DNA of 64,000 nt from Acetobacterium wieringae (GCF_001766835.1 NZ_LKEU01000018.1:1-64000), one strand, 5' to 3'. Shown: positions 35,899-45,267, counted from the first letter of the stretch. The notes: a model not told the origin generated them from the sequence alone. Made by a program: numbers and translations.

Positions 35899-35949
35899 TG
35901 GGTTAGCTTTTTTGACAGTCCGGGATATACCATGACATATCCCTTTTAA

Positions 35950-37071
35950 TTAATAAACGATATAGGCTTCCAGATTCTGACGACCAAACTGAATACAGGC
36001 GTCATAGGAATCCATATAAATATCAACGATTCCTTCAGTCACTGCCCCACCCCGGTCTTCCACTGTATAGGTAGTGCCCATGGCTGGGATATAGATCTTG
36101 GTTCCAAAAGGCAGACCACTCCAGGCTGCTACGGTGTGATTGGCTGTTGGCATCACCCCTGATGCCGTGGCATTTCCGGTTGCTGTATAAGCCGTACACT
36201 GGATCGTCATTTTTACCGCCCCTTCAGGAATGGTATTCGTGGCAGTTGACGGTGTCGCCGCTGGCGGCTGAACCACTGGTGTCTGAGTCACAGGCGGTTC
36301 CGTCACCGGTGTTTCCACTGCTGCTGGTGCTTCTGCCACTGCTGGCGTTTCCACCACCGGAGCGGGAGTCGCCGCAGCTGCCTTTGTTCCTACTTCGACA
36401 ATTTCGGGAATTGGGGCTGTGACAATCTCATCATAAATCACTTCCCGTTTGACTTCCACCCCATTCTCGTATAGAACCCGCTCAACCTGGCTCGATTCAC
36501 CATCAACACCAACCTGAACCACCTTTGTTTTACCTACTTCCATCTCTGGATTATCTTTGTTCTGGGTTGTATAGGTAATCACCTGTCGGCTTGGCAGTTC
36601 GTCTATCTGAACCCGGATAACCTTGACCTCTTTTACATCTTCCAATGCGGTTGATTGTCCCGGGACCACCCGATCCAGGTCGCCCAGTTCTATATGATAC
36701 TCTCCCAGTAAATCACCGACAGTTTTTGCTTCAGACTGATAAATAATGGTTTTCCCATCGAACGACAATTCACCACTGGCTTTACTCTTCACTTCGACAG
36801 TATCAACAGTAAACAGCACCGAGTTGGTATCCACATTGACGGTATATTGATCCCCCAGTTCAATGCCGTTATCCTCCAGCACTTCACCAACATTCTGGAA
36901 CATCCCGCCGCTGAGCACGCGTTCCTGGTCATCAACGGTTACCTTGATCTCCTTGGCAAAAACAAAGGAACTAGCCGTTCCCACCACACAGGTGATGATC
37001 ACGCTGGCCATCCCGATTTTTAAGATCGACTTTTTTCTTTTATGCGGGCTTTTATTCGCTTTTTCTATCAT
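35950..37071 (-). CDS. Cell-wall protein with DUF348, G5 and 3D domains (YabE/Rpf-like)
   Basis: 373 residues. An N-terminal membrane anchor or signal (about 15-38), two ubiquitin-like DUF348 modules (about 42-145), a G5 domain (about 150-230), an Ala/Pro/Thr-rich linker (about 232-288) and a C-terminal 3D domain with its three aspartates (TVEDRGG, VDIYMDSYDAC). Such proteins are exported lytic transglycosylase-like wall remodelers of the Sps/YabE type. GGGAGG precedes the ATG. Confidence 0.87.
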   Translation of the reverse strand: MIEKANKSPHKRKKSILKIGMASVIITCVVGTASSFVFAKEIKVTVDDQERVLSGGMFQNVGEVLEDNGIELGDQYTVNVDTNSVLFTVDTVEVKSKASGELSFDGKTIIYQSEAKTVGDLLGEYHIELGDLDRVVPGQSTALEDVKEVKVIRVQIDELPSRQVITYTTQNKDNPEMEVGKTKVVQVGVDGESSQVERVLYENGVEVKREVIYDEIVTAPIPEIVEVGTKAAAATPAPVVETPAVAEAPAAVETPVTEPPVTQTPVVQPPAATPSTATNTIPEGAVKMTIQCTAYTATGNATASGVMPTANHTVAAWSGLPFGTKIYIPAMGTTYTVEDRGGAVTEGIVDIYMDSYDACIQFGRQNLEAYIVY

Positions 37072-37183
37072 AAAACCTCCCTATCCATTTCAATCGACAG
37101 ATTGAAACTCCGTTTCGTTACAATTTCTTTACAAATCGATTGTACTTCATTTCCGAATAATTGTCAAGATTAGAATTTACTGA

Positions 37184-37212
37184 TTGACTTTTCTTAATTT
37201 TTCATTTAGAAT
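37184..37212 (+). promoter_or_regulatory. Promoter of the T-box trpB2 transcript
   Basis: TTGACT (37184-37189), 17-base spacer, TAGAAT (37207-37212); it lies directly before the T-box leader. Confidence 0.7.
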
Positions 37213-37219
37213 ATATCTA

Positions 37220-37496
37220 ATTAAATAAATATAAACCGTTGATGCGGAGATAACGTTGGAAAATGCCCTTACAGAGAGCGAGGTAAGCTGAGAGCCTTGC
37301 AGAACGCAATCCTTCAAATGGACCGCTGAGGGCATGGTCAAAGGCTTAGGCCGAGTATTCCATGACGTGACAACTACGTCAGTGTTGAGGAATATGTTGG
37401 TATTCTGCAGAGGCAGGTTTGATCCTGCGAAAAAAGGTGGCACCACGAGTCGTTGTTATACTCGTCCTTTACGTTTAGTAGAGGACGAGTTTTTTG
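37220..37496 (+). promoter_or_regulatory. T-box leader, probably tryptophan-specific
   Basis: The T-box sequence AGGTGGCACCACGAG (37435-37449) precedes a terminator (37460-37496, CTCGTCC/GGACGAG, T-run). The CCACGAG part can pair alternatively with the terminator arm. Upstream stem I shows AGAGAG and a likely specifier TGG at 37319-37321 before ACCGC. Uncharged tRNA binding would allow readthrough into trpB2. Trp specificity is inferred from the TGG and the gene controlled. Confidence 0.88.
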
Positions 37497-37551
37497 TATT
37501 TACAGACCCCCTGTCTGTAATGAGTTAATCGCAGTAAGAAAGGAAAATACC

Positions 37552-38925
37552 ATGGAAAAGATACCTTATAAGATTTATTTAAGTGAAGATGAGATGCCCA
37601 AATACTGGTTCAATCTTCGGGCCAAAATGAAAGAACTGCCGGAGCCTTTTGTCAATCCCGGTACTGGTGAATACTGCACCAAAGACGAACTACTGCCAGT
37701 ATTCTGTGAAGAACTGGTTGATCAGGAACTCAATACCACTGATGCCTACATTGAAATCCCCGAAGAAATCCGTGATTTCTACAAAATGTACCGGCCTTCA
37801 CCGCTGGTTCGGGCTTATTGTCTGGAAAAAGAATTGGATACCCCAGCTGAAATCTACTATAAATATGAGGGCACCAATACCTCCGGATCGCATAAGTTAA
37901 ACTCCGCCGCCGCTCAGGCCTATTATGCCAAAAAGCAGGGACTCACCTCCTTAACCACTGAAACCGGTGCTGGCCAGTGGGGGACGGCGCTTTCGATGGC
38001 CTGTGCCTACTTTAATCTGGATCTGTCCGTCTATATGGTTAAGGTTTCCGCCGAACAGAAACCCCATCGTCGGGCCGTCATGGAAACCTATGGGGCCAAG
38101 GTTATTGCTTCGCCTTCTGATACCACGAACGCCGGACGAAAAATTCTGGCAGAAACCCCGGACACCAACGGCTCGCTGGGCTGTGCCATCAGCGAAGCCA
38201 TTGAGGTAGCCGTCACCACCGACAACTGCAAGTATGTGTTGGGCAGTGTCTTAAACCATGTCGGTCTGCACCAGTCGATTATCGGTTTAGAAACCAAGGC
38301 TGCCTGTGACAAGTATGACATTAAACCGGATATCATCATCGGCTGTGCCGGTGGCGGTTCCAATTTACTGGGACTGATTGCGCCATTTATGGCTGACAAA
38401 ATTGAAGGTAAGAATGACATTGATTTCGTTGCTGTTGAGCCTGCTTCCTGTCCTTCATTAACCCGGGGCCGTTATGCTCTGGATTTTGGTGACACCGGGA
38501 AAACCACCCCACTGATTCGGATGTATACCCTGGGTAGTGGCTTCATGCCTTCGCCCAACCATGCTGGTGGGCTGCGTTACCATGGTATGAGCCCGATTAT
38601 TTCCAAACTTTATCACGACGGCTATATCCGGGCAAAAGCCTATACCCAGAATGAAGTCTTTGAAGCGGCCACCCAGTTTGCCCGGGTTGAGGGAATTCTG
38701 CCCGCCCCGGAATCCTCCCATGCCATTAAAGCAGCCATCGATGAAGCCCTGGCCTGTAAAGCGACTGGCGAAAAGAAAACGATCGTCTTTGGTTTAACGG
38801 GAACCGGCTACTTTGATATGACCGCTTACATGAACTATAATGCCGGTAACATGACCGACTATGTTCCCACCGATGAAGATCTCCAAAAAGGCTTCGACAG
38901 TCTGCCCGAGATTGAACAAAAATAA
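37552..38925 (+). CDS. trpB2: Tryptophan synthase beta chain-like protein TrpB2
   Basis: 457 residues from the ATG at 37552 (AAGGAAA upstream; a longer open frame runs through the T-box). Length and insertions match the TrpB2 group rather than TrpB1. PLP lysine Lys115 in TNTSGSHKLN, substrate loop ETGAGQWG and phosphate loop CAGGGSNLLG are present. Makes tryptophan from indole and serine, as a stand-alone enzyme with no trpA nearby. The Trp-type T-box suggests induction on tryptophan starvation. Confidence 0.92.
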   Translation: MEKIPYKIYLSEDEMPKYWFNLRAKMKELPEPFVNPGTGEYCTKDELLPVFCEELVDQELNTTDAYIEIPEEIRDFYKMYRPSPLVRAYCLEKELDTPAEIYYKYEGTNTSGSHKLNSAAAQAYYAKKQGLTSLTTETGAGQWGTALSMACAYFNLDLSVYMVKVSAEQKPHRRAVMETYGAKVIASPSDTTNAGRKILAETPDTNGSLGCAISEAIEVAVTTDNCKYVLGSVLNHVGLHQSIIGLETKAACDKYDIKPDIIIGCAGGGSNLLGLIAPFMADKIEGKNDIDFVAVEPASCPSLTRGRYALDFGDTGKTTPLIRMYTLGSGFMPSPNHAGGLRYHGMSPIISKLYHDGYIRAKAYTQNEVFEAATQFARVEGILPAPESSHAIKAAIDEALACKATGEKKTIVFGLTGTGYFDMTAYMNYNAGNMTDYVPTDEDLQKGFDSLPEIEQK

Positions 38926-38940
38926 TTTTTAACCAAATAA

Positions 38941-38989
38941 AGGCCGCCCGGCAATGGAAACTTTCCACTACCGGGTGGCCTGTTTTTTA
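38941..38989. terminator. Bidirectional terminator
   Basis: A 20-base imperfect stem (AGGCCGCCCGG on one side, CCGGGTGGCCT on the other) followed by a T-run, between convergent trpB2 and the RACo-like gene. Confidence 0.88.
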
Positions 38990-38990
38990 A

Positions 38991-40550
38991 TTATCGCAAA
39001 CGTCCCTGTTTTCTCAGGGCCGCTTTAACAGTGGGATAGAGATCAAAATCAGTATGCGGCAGAAATCGGGAGGCGTACATTCGGGAGATAAAGTCGGTGG
39101 CGGCACCAAATTCCAGATACTCGATCCGTTCCTGGAGCCTCGCAACAGCATCCATTTTTTCCCCATTGATCAACAGAGCATAAGCGCCCTCCAGGGAACT
39201 GTTCCCCAAAAACACAAAGCGTTCCCGGGGTAAATCCGGGTAAAGACCGATGGTAATGGCCGATTCCAGATTGATATAGGTTCCAAAAGCACCCGACACA
39301 TACAATCGTTCAACATCCATCGGTGCCACCCCCAACCGTTCCAGCAAATAAGCAACCATCGTGCTGGCGGCAGCCTTGGTGTCAATAAACTGACTCATAT
39401 CCCGTTGGGTAAACAGCAGTTCTTGACCATTTCCGGATTCATCCTGATTGGCGTAGAGCACCCCGTATTCCCCATCACGGCTGACAATCCGCCGGGATTT
39501 TTCGGGATTAAAGCGGCCGGAAAAATCGATCCAACCGTTTAACAGCATTTGGGCAATCAAATCAACAATCCCTGATCCGCAAATGCCCAGCGGCCGGTGT
39601 CCGCCGATGGTCGTCAGAACAAGCTCATTCTCGGCAATCACAACCGAATCCACCGCACCGGCGGTGGCCTTCATGCCATTTTTGCTGATGCCGCCCTCCA
39701 GTGCCGGTCCGGCGGCCCCAGCGCCAGCTACCAGAAAATGCCGATTACCCAGCACCATTTCGCCGTTGGTGCCAATATCAATAAACAGACCCAATTCTTC
39801 CTTCTCGTGCAGTCCAGCCACCAGCAAGCCGCTGACGGTATCGCCACCTAAATAGTTAGCCACCGAGGGCATACAATACAGATAACCGCCGGCGTTAATA
39901 CCCAGCTCCCGGGCCTCCAGATACCCGGTATGGTTAAACACCGGTGCAAAGGGATACTCAAAAATCGGCCAGGGATCAATCCCCAACAAAAAGTGAATCA
40001 TTGTGGTATTGCCGGAAACAACCATGATAAAGGATTCCTGAGCCGTGATCCCAGTGGTTGTTTCCAGCCGCTGTAACAGTTCATTAAAGGTATTGACGGT
40101 TGCCTGCTGGACGGCGATGAGATGATCGGGTTTATTCTTGGCATAAAAGATCCGACTGAGAATATCATCACCATACTGGATCTGATGGTTTAAGCTGCTC
40201 TCCTCGCCCAATACCTTGCCGGTATTCAAATCAACCAATTTCATAGCGACCGAGGTGCTGCCCAGATCAACTGCTAACCCAAAATGCCGTTCACACTGAT
40301 CACCAGCTTCCAGTTGTATCAGCTCCCAGCTTATCCCGCTATTTACCAGGGTCAGGGTGATTTCCCAATTGGCCTCCCGGCACAGCGGATATACTTTTTT
40401 GAGCAGGCCACGGGAAAAACGCACTGTCCCAAATTCCTGGGTCAATGCGCTAAGAATCCGTTCCTGATCACCGATAATGTCGCCATTCCCCGGTGGCGAC
40501 AGTTTAAGAAATACTTTCCTGGTTAATGCCTTAATCTTTTGTTCTCCCAT
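38991..40550 (-). CDS. RACo-like corrinoid-activation ATPase lacking the ferredoxin domain
   Basis: 519 residues from the ATG at 40550 (GAGGTGG just upstream). ASKHA ATPase fold of the DUF4445/RACo family: GLAVDLGSTSVAMKL, VVSGNTTMIHFLLG, GLFIDIGTNGEMVLG, GPALEGGIS. RACo reduces Co(II) to Co(I) in corrinoid proteins using ATP and an N-terminal [2Fe-2S] domain. Here the protein begins at the linker domain and no cluster cysteines are seen at either end, so a separate electron donor would be needed. The corrinoid protein at 53.2 kb is a possible client; that is inference. Confidence 0.8.
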   Translation of the reverse strand: MGEQKIKALTRKVFLKLSPPGNGDIIGDQERILSALTQEFGTVRFSRGLLKKVYPLCREANWEITLTLVNSGISWELIQLEAGDQCERHFGLAVDLGSTSVAMKLVDLNTGKVLGEESSLNHQIQYGDDILSRIFYAKNKPDHLIAVQQATVNTFNELLQRLETTTGITAQESFIMVVSGNTTMIHFLLGIDPWPIFEYPFAPVFNHTGYLEARELGINAGGYLYCMPSVANYLGGDTVSGLLVAGLHEKEELGLFIDIGTNGEMVLGNRHFLVAGAGAAGPALEGGISKNGMKATAGAVDSVVIAENELVLTTIGGHRPLGICGSGIVDLIAQMLLNGWIDFSGRFNPEKSRRIVSRDGEYGVLYANQDESGNGQELLFTQRDMSQFIDTKAAASTMVAYLLERLGVAPMDVERLYVSGAFGTYINLESAITIGLYPDLPRERFVFLGNSSLEGAYALLINGEKMDAVARLQERIEYLEFGAATDFISRMYASRFLPHTDFDLYPTVKAALRKQGRLR

Positions 40551-40573
40551 ACCCACCTCATTTAAGTTTTTAT

Positions 40574-40927
40574 TTAGTGGCTTCCACTGACGGTTTCATA
40601 TCGCCAACCATTGATGCCACCCAGATTATAGACGTTCTGATACCCCATTTTGACCATCTGGCTGGCTGCCCCCTGGGATCTGCCACCGCTTAAACAATAA
40701 ACAAAGACGGTGGTGTTTTTTTCCGGTATGATTTCTTCCACCCGCTGAACCTGACTTAATGGCAGATTAATGCTGCCGGGAATATGCGCATTGGCATATT
40801 CAGCTGCTTCTCTGACATCGAGCAGCACAATTGCTTGATTGGTCTCCAATTGTTGCTTCGCTTGATCCGGGGATATTTTCTTAACTGAATGCCGTGATTC
40901 TGATTTTCTTAATAATAAGTTTAACAT
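40574..40927 (-). CDS. Rhodanese-domain protein
   Basis: 117 residues from the ATG at 40927, which has GGAAGG seven bases upstream. Single rhodanese domain with LLDVREAAEYANAHIPGSINLPL and active-site Cys78 in VYCLSGGRS. It would carry sulfane sulfur as a persulfide in the cytoplasm; the physiological acceptor is unknown. It sits 23 bases before the RACo-like start on the same strand, so the two may be cotranscribed. Confidence 0.88.
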   Translation of the reverse strand: MLNLLLRKSESRHSVKKISPDQAKQQLETNQAIVLLDVREAAEYANAHIPGSINLPLSQVQRVEEIIPEKNTTVFVYCLSGGRSQGAASQMVKMGYQNVYNLGGINGWRYETVSGSH

Positions 40928-41127
40928 AATAATACCTTCCTTGCATAATTTATTGGTGTAAATTTTAACGCTTCTTGCTATGACTAGTTTACCTTCTTTC
41001 CCAATTTGTATCTGTGATAATGTCACACAAGGAAAATTTTTCAGCCATTAATCAGCGCCCGTTCACGTAATAAACACTTAGCAATATTATTCTGTTTATA
41101 TTATAATGAGCAAAAGAGGTGAAGAGG

Positions 41128-41799
41128 ATGTATAAGATATTAATAACCGATGATGAAGAAAAAATCAGAGCACTGATTAAAAAATATGCCATTTTCGAAG
41201 GTCATACGGCCGTGGAGGCCGCCAACGGCATGGAAGCGGTGGAGCTGTGCCGCAAAGAAACCTTTGACATTATTATTATGGATATTATGATGCCGGAACT
41301 GGATGGTTTTTCGGCTGTCAAAGAAATTCGAAAAAACCAGAACATTCCGGTATTGATGCTGTCAGCCCGGGGCGAAGAATACGATAAAATTCACGGTTTT
41401 GAATTGGGCATTGATGATTATGTGGTGAAGCCCTTTTCGCCGAAAGAATTGATGATGCGAATTGATGCCATTATGAAACGAGCCGGCCGGGACCAGTCCC
41501 AGGAACACGACATCTTTGTGAAGGACGGCCTGACTGCTGACTTTACTGCCCGAAGAATCCTCATTGATAACGAAAATATTGACATGTCGCCCAAGGAATT
41601 TGACCTGATTTTTTATATGATCCGCAACAAAAACATTGCCCTGACCCGGGAAAAACTGATTACCGAAGTATGGGGTTATGATTTTTACGGGGATGACCGA
41701 ACCCTCGATACCCACATTAAATTGCTCCGCAAAAGCCTTGGCGACTATGCCAGCCTGATCACCACGCTCCGGGGCGTGGGCTACCGGTTTGAAGGCTAG
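41128..41799 (+). CDS. OmpR-family response regulator
   Basis: 223 residues from the ATG at 41128 (AAAGAGGTG upstream; a GTG three codons earlier overlaps that site). Receiver domain with DDEE acidic pocket, phosphoacceptor Asp52 (IIMDIMMPELDG) and Lys in VVKPFSPKE, then a winged-helix DNA-binding domain (DRTLDTHIKLLRKSLGD, LRGVGYRFEG). Partner of the downstream kinase, whose start lies five bases after this stop. Confidence 0.93.
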   Translation: MYKILITDDEEKIRALIKKYAIFEGHTAVEAANGMEAVELCRKETFDIIIMDIMMPELDGFSAVKEIRKNQNIPVLMLSARGEEYDKIHGFELGIDDYVVKPFSPKELMMRIDAIMKRAGRDQSQEHDIFVKDGLTADFTARRILIDNENIDMSPKEFDLIFYMIRNKNIALTREKLITEVWGYDFYGDDRTLDTHIKLLRKSLGDYASLITTLRGVGYRFEG

Positions 41800-41803
41800 A
41801 CCA

Positions 41804-43348
41804 TTGAAAACAGCCAGGACATCATCCCCAAAGAAAAACAGCCCCCTTCAGATCAGCGTCAAATGGAAAATCTTTCTCTTCCTGCTTGGCTTTTGCGGTG
41901 TATTGCTGATGCTGCTGTGGTTTTTTCAGGTTGTTTTTTTGAATAGTTTTTACAAAAGCATCAAAATCAATGAAATCAAGGCCACCGCCAGCACCATTGA
42001 AAAGAGCATTAATGATGAGAATATCGAAACCATCATTTCGACGGTTTCAGAAAACAATGATATTTGCATCAAAGTGTTATCCTCTTCCGGAGAAACGATC
42101 TATTCTTCTCATGTTGTCAAAGGCTGTATTATCCACAGCAAACCGGAATTTGATGAAAAAGCCCTACATACTGAAGTCACTGATAATAATGGTGAACTAT
42201 TCCAGTACTACAACCACGATGGCTATAATAAAGAGACCCTACCGGAAGCGGCTCCCGATTCAGATCCGGCGCTTTCTGAAAACTCTGACGTTCAGACCAA
42301 ACCGCCAGCCGAGGAAAAAGAAAAAGAAAAGGATACGCTTATTTATTCTAAAACCATCATAGACAATAACAATCAGGAATTAACCCTGGTGCTTAACTCG
42401 ATGATTTCTCCGGTGAATGCGACGGTCAATACACTACGGGTACAATTATATTATATTACCGGTTTCATGATTCTGTTCTCAGTAATCCTGGCTCTCGTAA
42501 TCGCCAGATTAATTTCCCGGCCCATCGAAGCCATCAATAACAGTGCCAAAATGCTGGCTACCGGCGATTATAGCACCCGGTTCAAAGGCACTGGCTATAA
42601 GGAAATTGCCGAGCTCTCGGATACCCTTAACTACACTGCCCGAGAACTTTCCAAGGTTGAGCTGCTGCGTCAGGAGCTGATTGCCAATATCTCCCACGAT
42701 CTGCGCACCCCGCTCACCCTAATCAGTGGCTATGCCGAAGCAATGCGTGATTTACCGGATGAAAACAATGCTGAAAATGCTCAAATTATCGTCGATGAAA
42801 CCAAACGCTTAACCACCCTGGTTAACGATGTAATGGATATCTCTAAGCTGCAAACTGGCAATTTAAACATTCATCCTGCACCTTACAACTTGACTACCAG
42901 CCTCGGCGACTCGATAAACCGGATGAACAAACTAATGGAAATGGAAGGCTATACCATCGAATTTATCGCCGACCAGGAGGTCAATCTCGTAGCCGATGAA
43001 ACCCGCATCTCCCAGGCCTTTTATAACCTGCTGACCAATGCCATCAACTATACCGGGGTTGACAAAAAAATTACCGTCACCCAAACCATTTTTCCCAATC
43101 CTGCTGACAATCTGGCCGACTGGGTTAAAATAGAAGTGGCCGATACCGGCGAAGGGATCGCCGAAGAAGACCTCCCCTACATCTGGGATCGCTATTACAA
43201 AGTCGATAAAACCCACAAACGGGCCGTCACCGGCACCGGTCTGGGCCTGTCGATCGTCAAATCGATTCTGGATATGCACCATGGTGATTACGGCGTCACC
43301 TCCAAACTCAATGAAGGCTCGGTTTTCTGGTTTACCCTTAAAATTTAA
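41804..43348 (+). CDS. Sensor histidine kinase
   Basis: About 514 residues. The start is uncertain: TTG at 41804 with GAAGG eight bases upstream is preferred over TTG at 41789, which has no site. Two membrane spans (about 25-50 and 210-235) enclose an extracytoplasmic sensor of about 160 residues with a Glu/Lys-rich stretch. HAMP, HisKA (NISHDLRTPLTLISGYAEAM) and HATPase (VADTGEGI, GTGLGLSIVKSI) follow. The signal is unknown. Operon with the response regulator. Confidence 0.92.
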   Translation: MKTARTSSPKKNSPLQISVKWKIFLFLLGFCGVLLMLLWFFQVVFLNSFYKSIKINEIKATASTIEKSINDENIETIISTVSENNDICIKVLSSSGETIYSSHVVKGCIIHSKPEFDEKALHTEVTDNNGELFQYYNHDGYNKETLPEAAPDSDPALSENSDVQTKPPAEEKEKEKDTLIYSKTIIDNNNQELTLVLNSMISPVNATVNTLRVQLYYITGFMILFSVILALVIARLISRPIEAINNSAKMLATGDYSTRFKGTGYKEIAELSDTLNYTARELSKVELLRQELIANISHDLRTPLTLISGYAEAMRDLPDENNAENAQIIVDETKRLTTLVNDVMDISKLQTGNLNIHPAPYNLTTSLGDSINRMNKLMEMEGYTIEFIADQEVNLVADETRISQAFYNLLTNAINYTGVDKKITVTQTIFPNPADNLADWVKIEVADTGEGIAEEDLPYIWDRYYKVDKTHKRAVTGTGLGLSIVKSILDMHHGDYGVTSKLNEGSVFWFTLKI

Positions 43349-43368
43349 CCCCGAAAGAAGCTCCCCCA

Positions 43369-43466
43369 GTACCGACAATTGTTACATCATGTTGTACGCA
43401 TCGGAGCGGACATGGCATCGCCTGTCCGATTCCGCAGCGAACAACAGATTAACAATTGGTCGGTAC
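43369..43466. repeat. Palindromic repeat copy, inverted orientation
   Basis: Reverse complement matches the copy at 35802-35898 almost base for base, including GTACCGACCAATTG, the CTGCGGAATCGGACAGG block and the CAATTGTCGGTAC end. It starts 20 bases after the kinase stop and is followed by a terminator. Confidence 0.88.
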
Positions 43467-43487
43467 GGTAGTATATCGACAACCTTG

Positions 43488-43516
43488 AAGATGCACCTTT
43501 GGTGTGTCTTTTTTTA
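43488..43516 (+). terminator. Intrinsic terminator
   Basis: AAGATGCACC and GGTGTGTCTT pair (two wobble pairs) with a three-base loop and a long T-run. It ends the two-component operon beyond the repeat. Confidence 0.8.
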
Positions 43517-43637
43517 TTTTCAGAACGTTCACAAAAAAAACACAAAGTTAACAAACGCTTAACAAACTGCTGGCGTATACTTTAGAAAAGCAGCGATAAC
43601 GCAGAGAAATAACTATAAACGTTACGGAGGTAATACC

Positions 43638-44417
43638 ATGATCACCAAAACATTTAAACGCTATGAAAATAAATATCAATTGAATGAAACTAAGCTCAAA
43701 CAGCTGATGCCAGTTCTGCTGACGCAGATGAAACCCGACGCCTACACATCCCAAAATGGCAGCTATTCCATTTACAATATTTATTATGATACCGATAACT
43801 ACGACATTATCCGTCACTCTCTTTCCAAGCCCTATTACAAAGAAAAACTCCGTCTGAGAAGTTATTCCATTCCCAACTCCCCGGAAGATCAGGTTTTTCT
43901 GGAGCTGAAAAAGAAAATCGGTGGGGTTGTTAATAAACGGCGGGCTACCCTCAGTCTCAACGAAGCTTCCCGTTTTATTTCAAAGCTCCAATACCCCCGG
44001 GAAATCAACACCATGAATCAACTGGTGTTGGAGGAGATTGAGTATTTCCTGAAAAATCATCCGGTCACCCCCAAAGCCTACATCGGCTATGAACGGATTG
44101 CCTTTGTCGGAAAAAACGACCCCGAACTCCGGGTGACCTTTGACTACAACTTAAAAAGCCGCCAGCATTGTCTCTCTCTGGAAAAAGGTGATTTTGGCAA
44201 TTTGCTCATCCCCGCCGATCAATACTTGATGGAGATTAAGATCCTTGGGGCCATCCCTCTCTGGCTGACTCACGCTTTAACCGAGCTTGATGTTTACAGC
44301 AGCAGTTTTTCAAAATACGGAAAAGCCTATCAGGATTATCGCAAACAGAGTATCGGTAAGCTGATTCCGCTACCCATTTATACCGCCAATCAATTGACAC
44401 CCTGTGTTAATAACTAA
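43638..44417 (+). CDS. VTC-domain protein (polyphosphate polymerase-like)
   Basis: 259 residues. Starts TFKRYENKYQLN and has paired basic/acidic strands (YKEKLRLRSY, VFLELKKKIGGVVNKRR, RVTFDYNLKSR, LMEIKI) typical of the VTC/CYTH-like tunnel fold that in yeast Vtc4 makes polyphosphate from ATP. GGAGG precedes the ATG. Paired with a DUF4956 membrane protein 12 bases downstream, a common bacterial association. Activity in bacteria of this pair is not well established. Confidence 0.85.
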   Translation: MITKTFKRYENKYQLNETKLKQLMPVLLTQMKPDAYTSQNGSYSIYNIYYDTDNYDIIRHSLSKPYYKEKLRLRSYSIPNSPEDQVFLELKKKIGGVVNKRRATLSLNEASRFISKLQYPREINTMNQLVLEEIEYFLKNHPVTPKAYIGYERIAFVGKNDPELRVTFDYNLKSRQHCLSLEKGDFGNLLIPADQYLMEIKILGAIPLWLTHALTELDVYSSSFSKYGKAYQDYRKQSIGKLIPLPIYTANQLTPCVNN

Positions 44418-44429
44418 AAGGAGGCTTAC

Positions 44430-45119
44430 ATGATTGAATCACTTTTTTCTACTACCCTGACAGAAACCCTGACCATCCAAACGGCTCTAAGCGTTATTTT
44501 TGCAGCACTGGCCATGGGCTTGTTTATCAGCTTTGTCTATACCCGCACCCGGGGCAAAGACGGGTATTCCCCTGGTTTTGTGGTTACCCTGATTATGCTA
44601 CCGATGATTATTGCCATTATCATTCTGTTAGTCGGCAACAATGTTGCCCGGGCCTTCAGTCTGGCTGGCGCCTTCAGCCTGATCCGCTTTCGTAGTGCCC
44701 CTGGCGACCCCATTGATATTTCCTATGTATTCTTTACCCTGGCCGTCGGCCTCGCCTGTGGCATGGGCTATATCCTCTATGGCGCCATCTTTGCCGTGAT
44801 TCTCTGTACCGTTATGGTCATCCTTAACATCACCAAATATGGCAAACCCAAGGTCAAGAACATGCAGTTAAAAATCACGATCCCTGAAGATATTGACTTT
44901 CAGGATTGTTTTGATGACATTCTTAAACACTATACCGTCAGTCATAAAATACAGCGGGTCAAAACCAGCGATTTTGGCGCCTTATTTGAAATCATCTATT
45001 GCATCTGCCTGAAGGACGATGTCAATCAGAAAGAATTTATTGATAAATTACGCTGCCGTAATGGCAACCTGAGTATTGTCCTCAATACCGAAATTATTGA
45101 TGAAAAAGTTTATATTTAA
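44430..45119 (+). CDS. DUF4956 membrane protein
   Basis: 229 residues with an N-terminal half of three to four membrane spans (AALAMGLFISFVY, VTLIMLPMIIAIIILLVG, FTLAVGLACGMGYILYGAIFAVIL) and the family signature AFSLAGAFSLIRFRSAPGDP. The C-terminal 85 residues are soluble and ferredoxin-like in pattern. Function unknown, but it typically accompanies VTC-domain genes, suggesting a membrane partner. AAGGAGG precedes the start. Confidence 0.85.
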   Translation: MIESLFSTTLTETLTIQTALSVIFAALAMGLFISFVYTRTRGKDGYSPGFVVTLIMLPMIIAIIILLVGNNVARAFSLAGAFSLIRFRSAPGDPIDISYVFFTLAVGLACGMGYILYGAIFAVILCTVMVILNITKYGKPKVKNMQLKITIPEDIDFQDCFDDILKHYTVSHKIQRVKTSDFGALFEIIYCICLKDDVNQKEFIDKLRCRNGNLSIVLNTEIIDEKVYI

Positions 45120-45140
45120 CCTTCTTTATAATTGATTCAT

Positions 45141-45196
45141 AACGAAAACATCGGGAAGCTTTACAAATTACTTTCTGGTCGTTTTCGTTTTTTATT
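45141..45196 (+). terminator. Intrinsic terminator
   Basis: AACGAAAAC (45141-45149) and GTTTTCGTT (45181-45189) form a stem with further inner pairing, followed by a T-run. Confidence 0.7.
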
Positions 45197-45267
45197 CCAA
45201 TCATTGAGAGGGTACTGGCAAATCATCGCAATTGTTCACGTTATCATTCGTAATAAGGTGTACTCTA

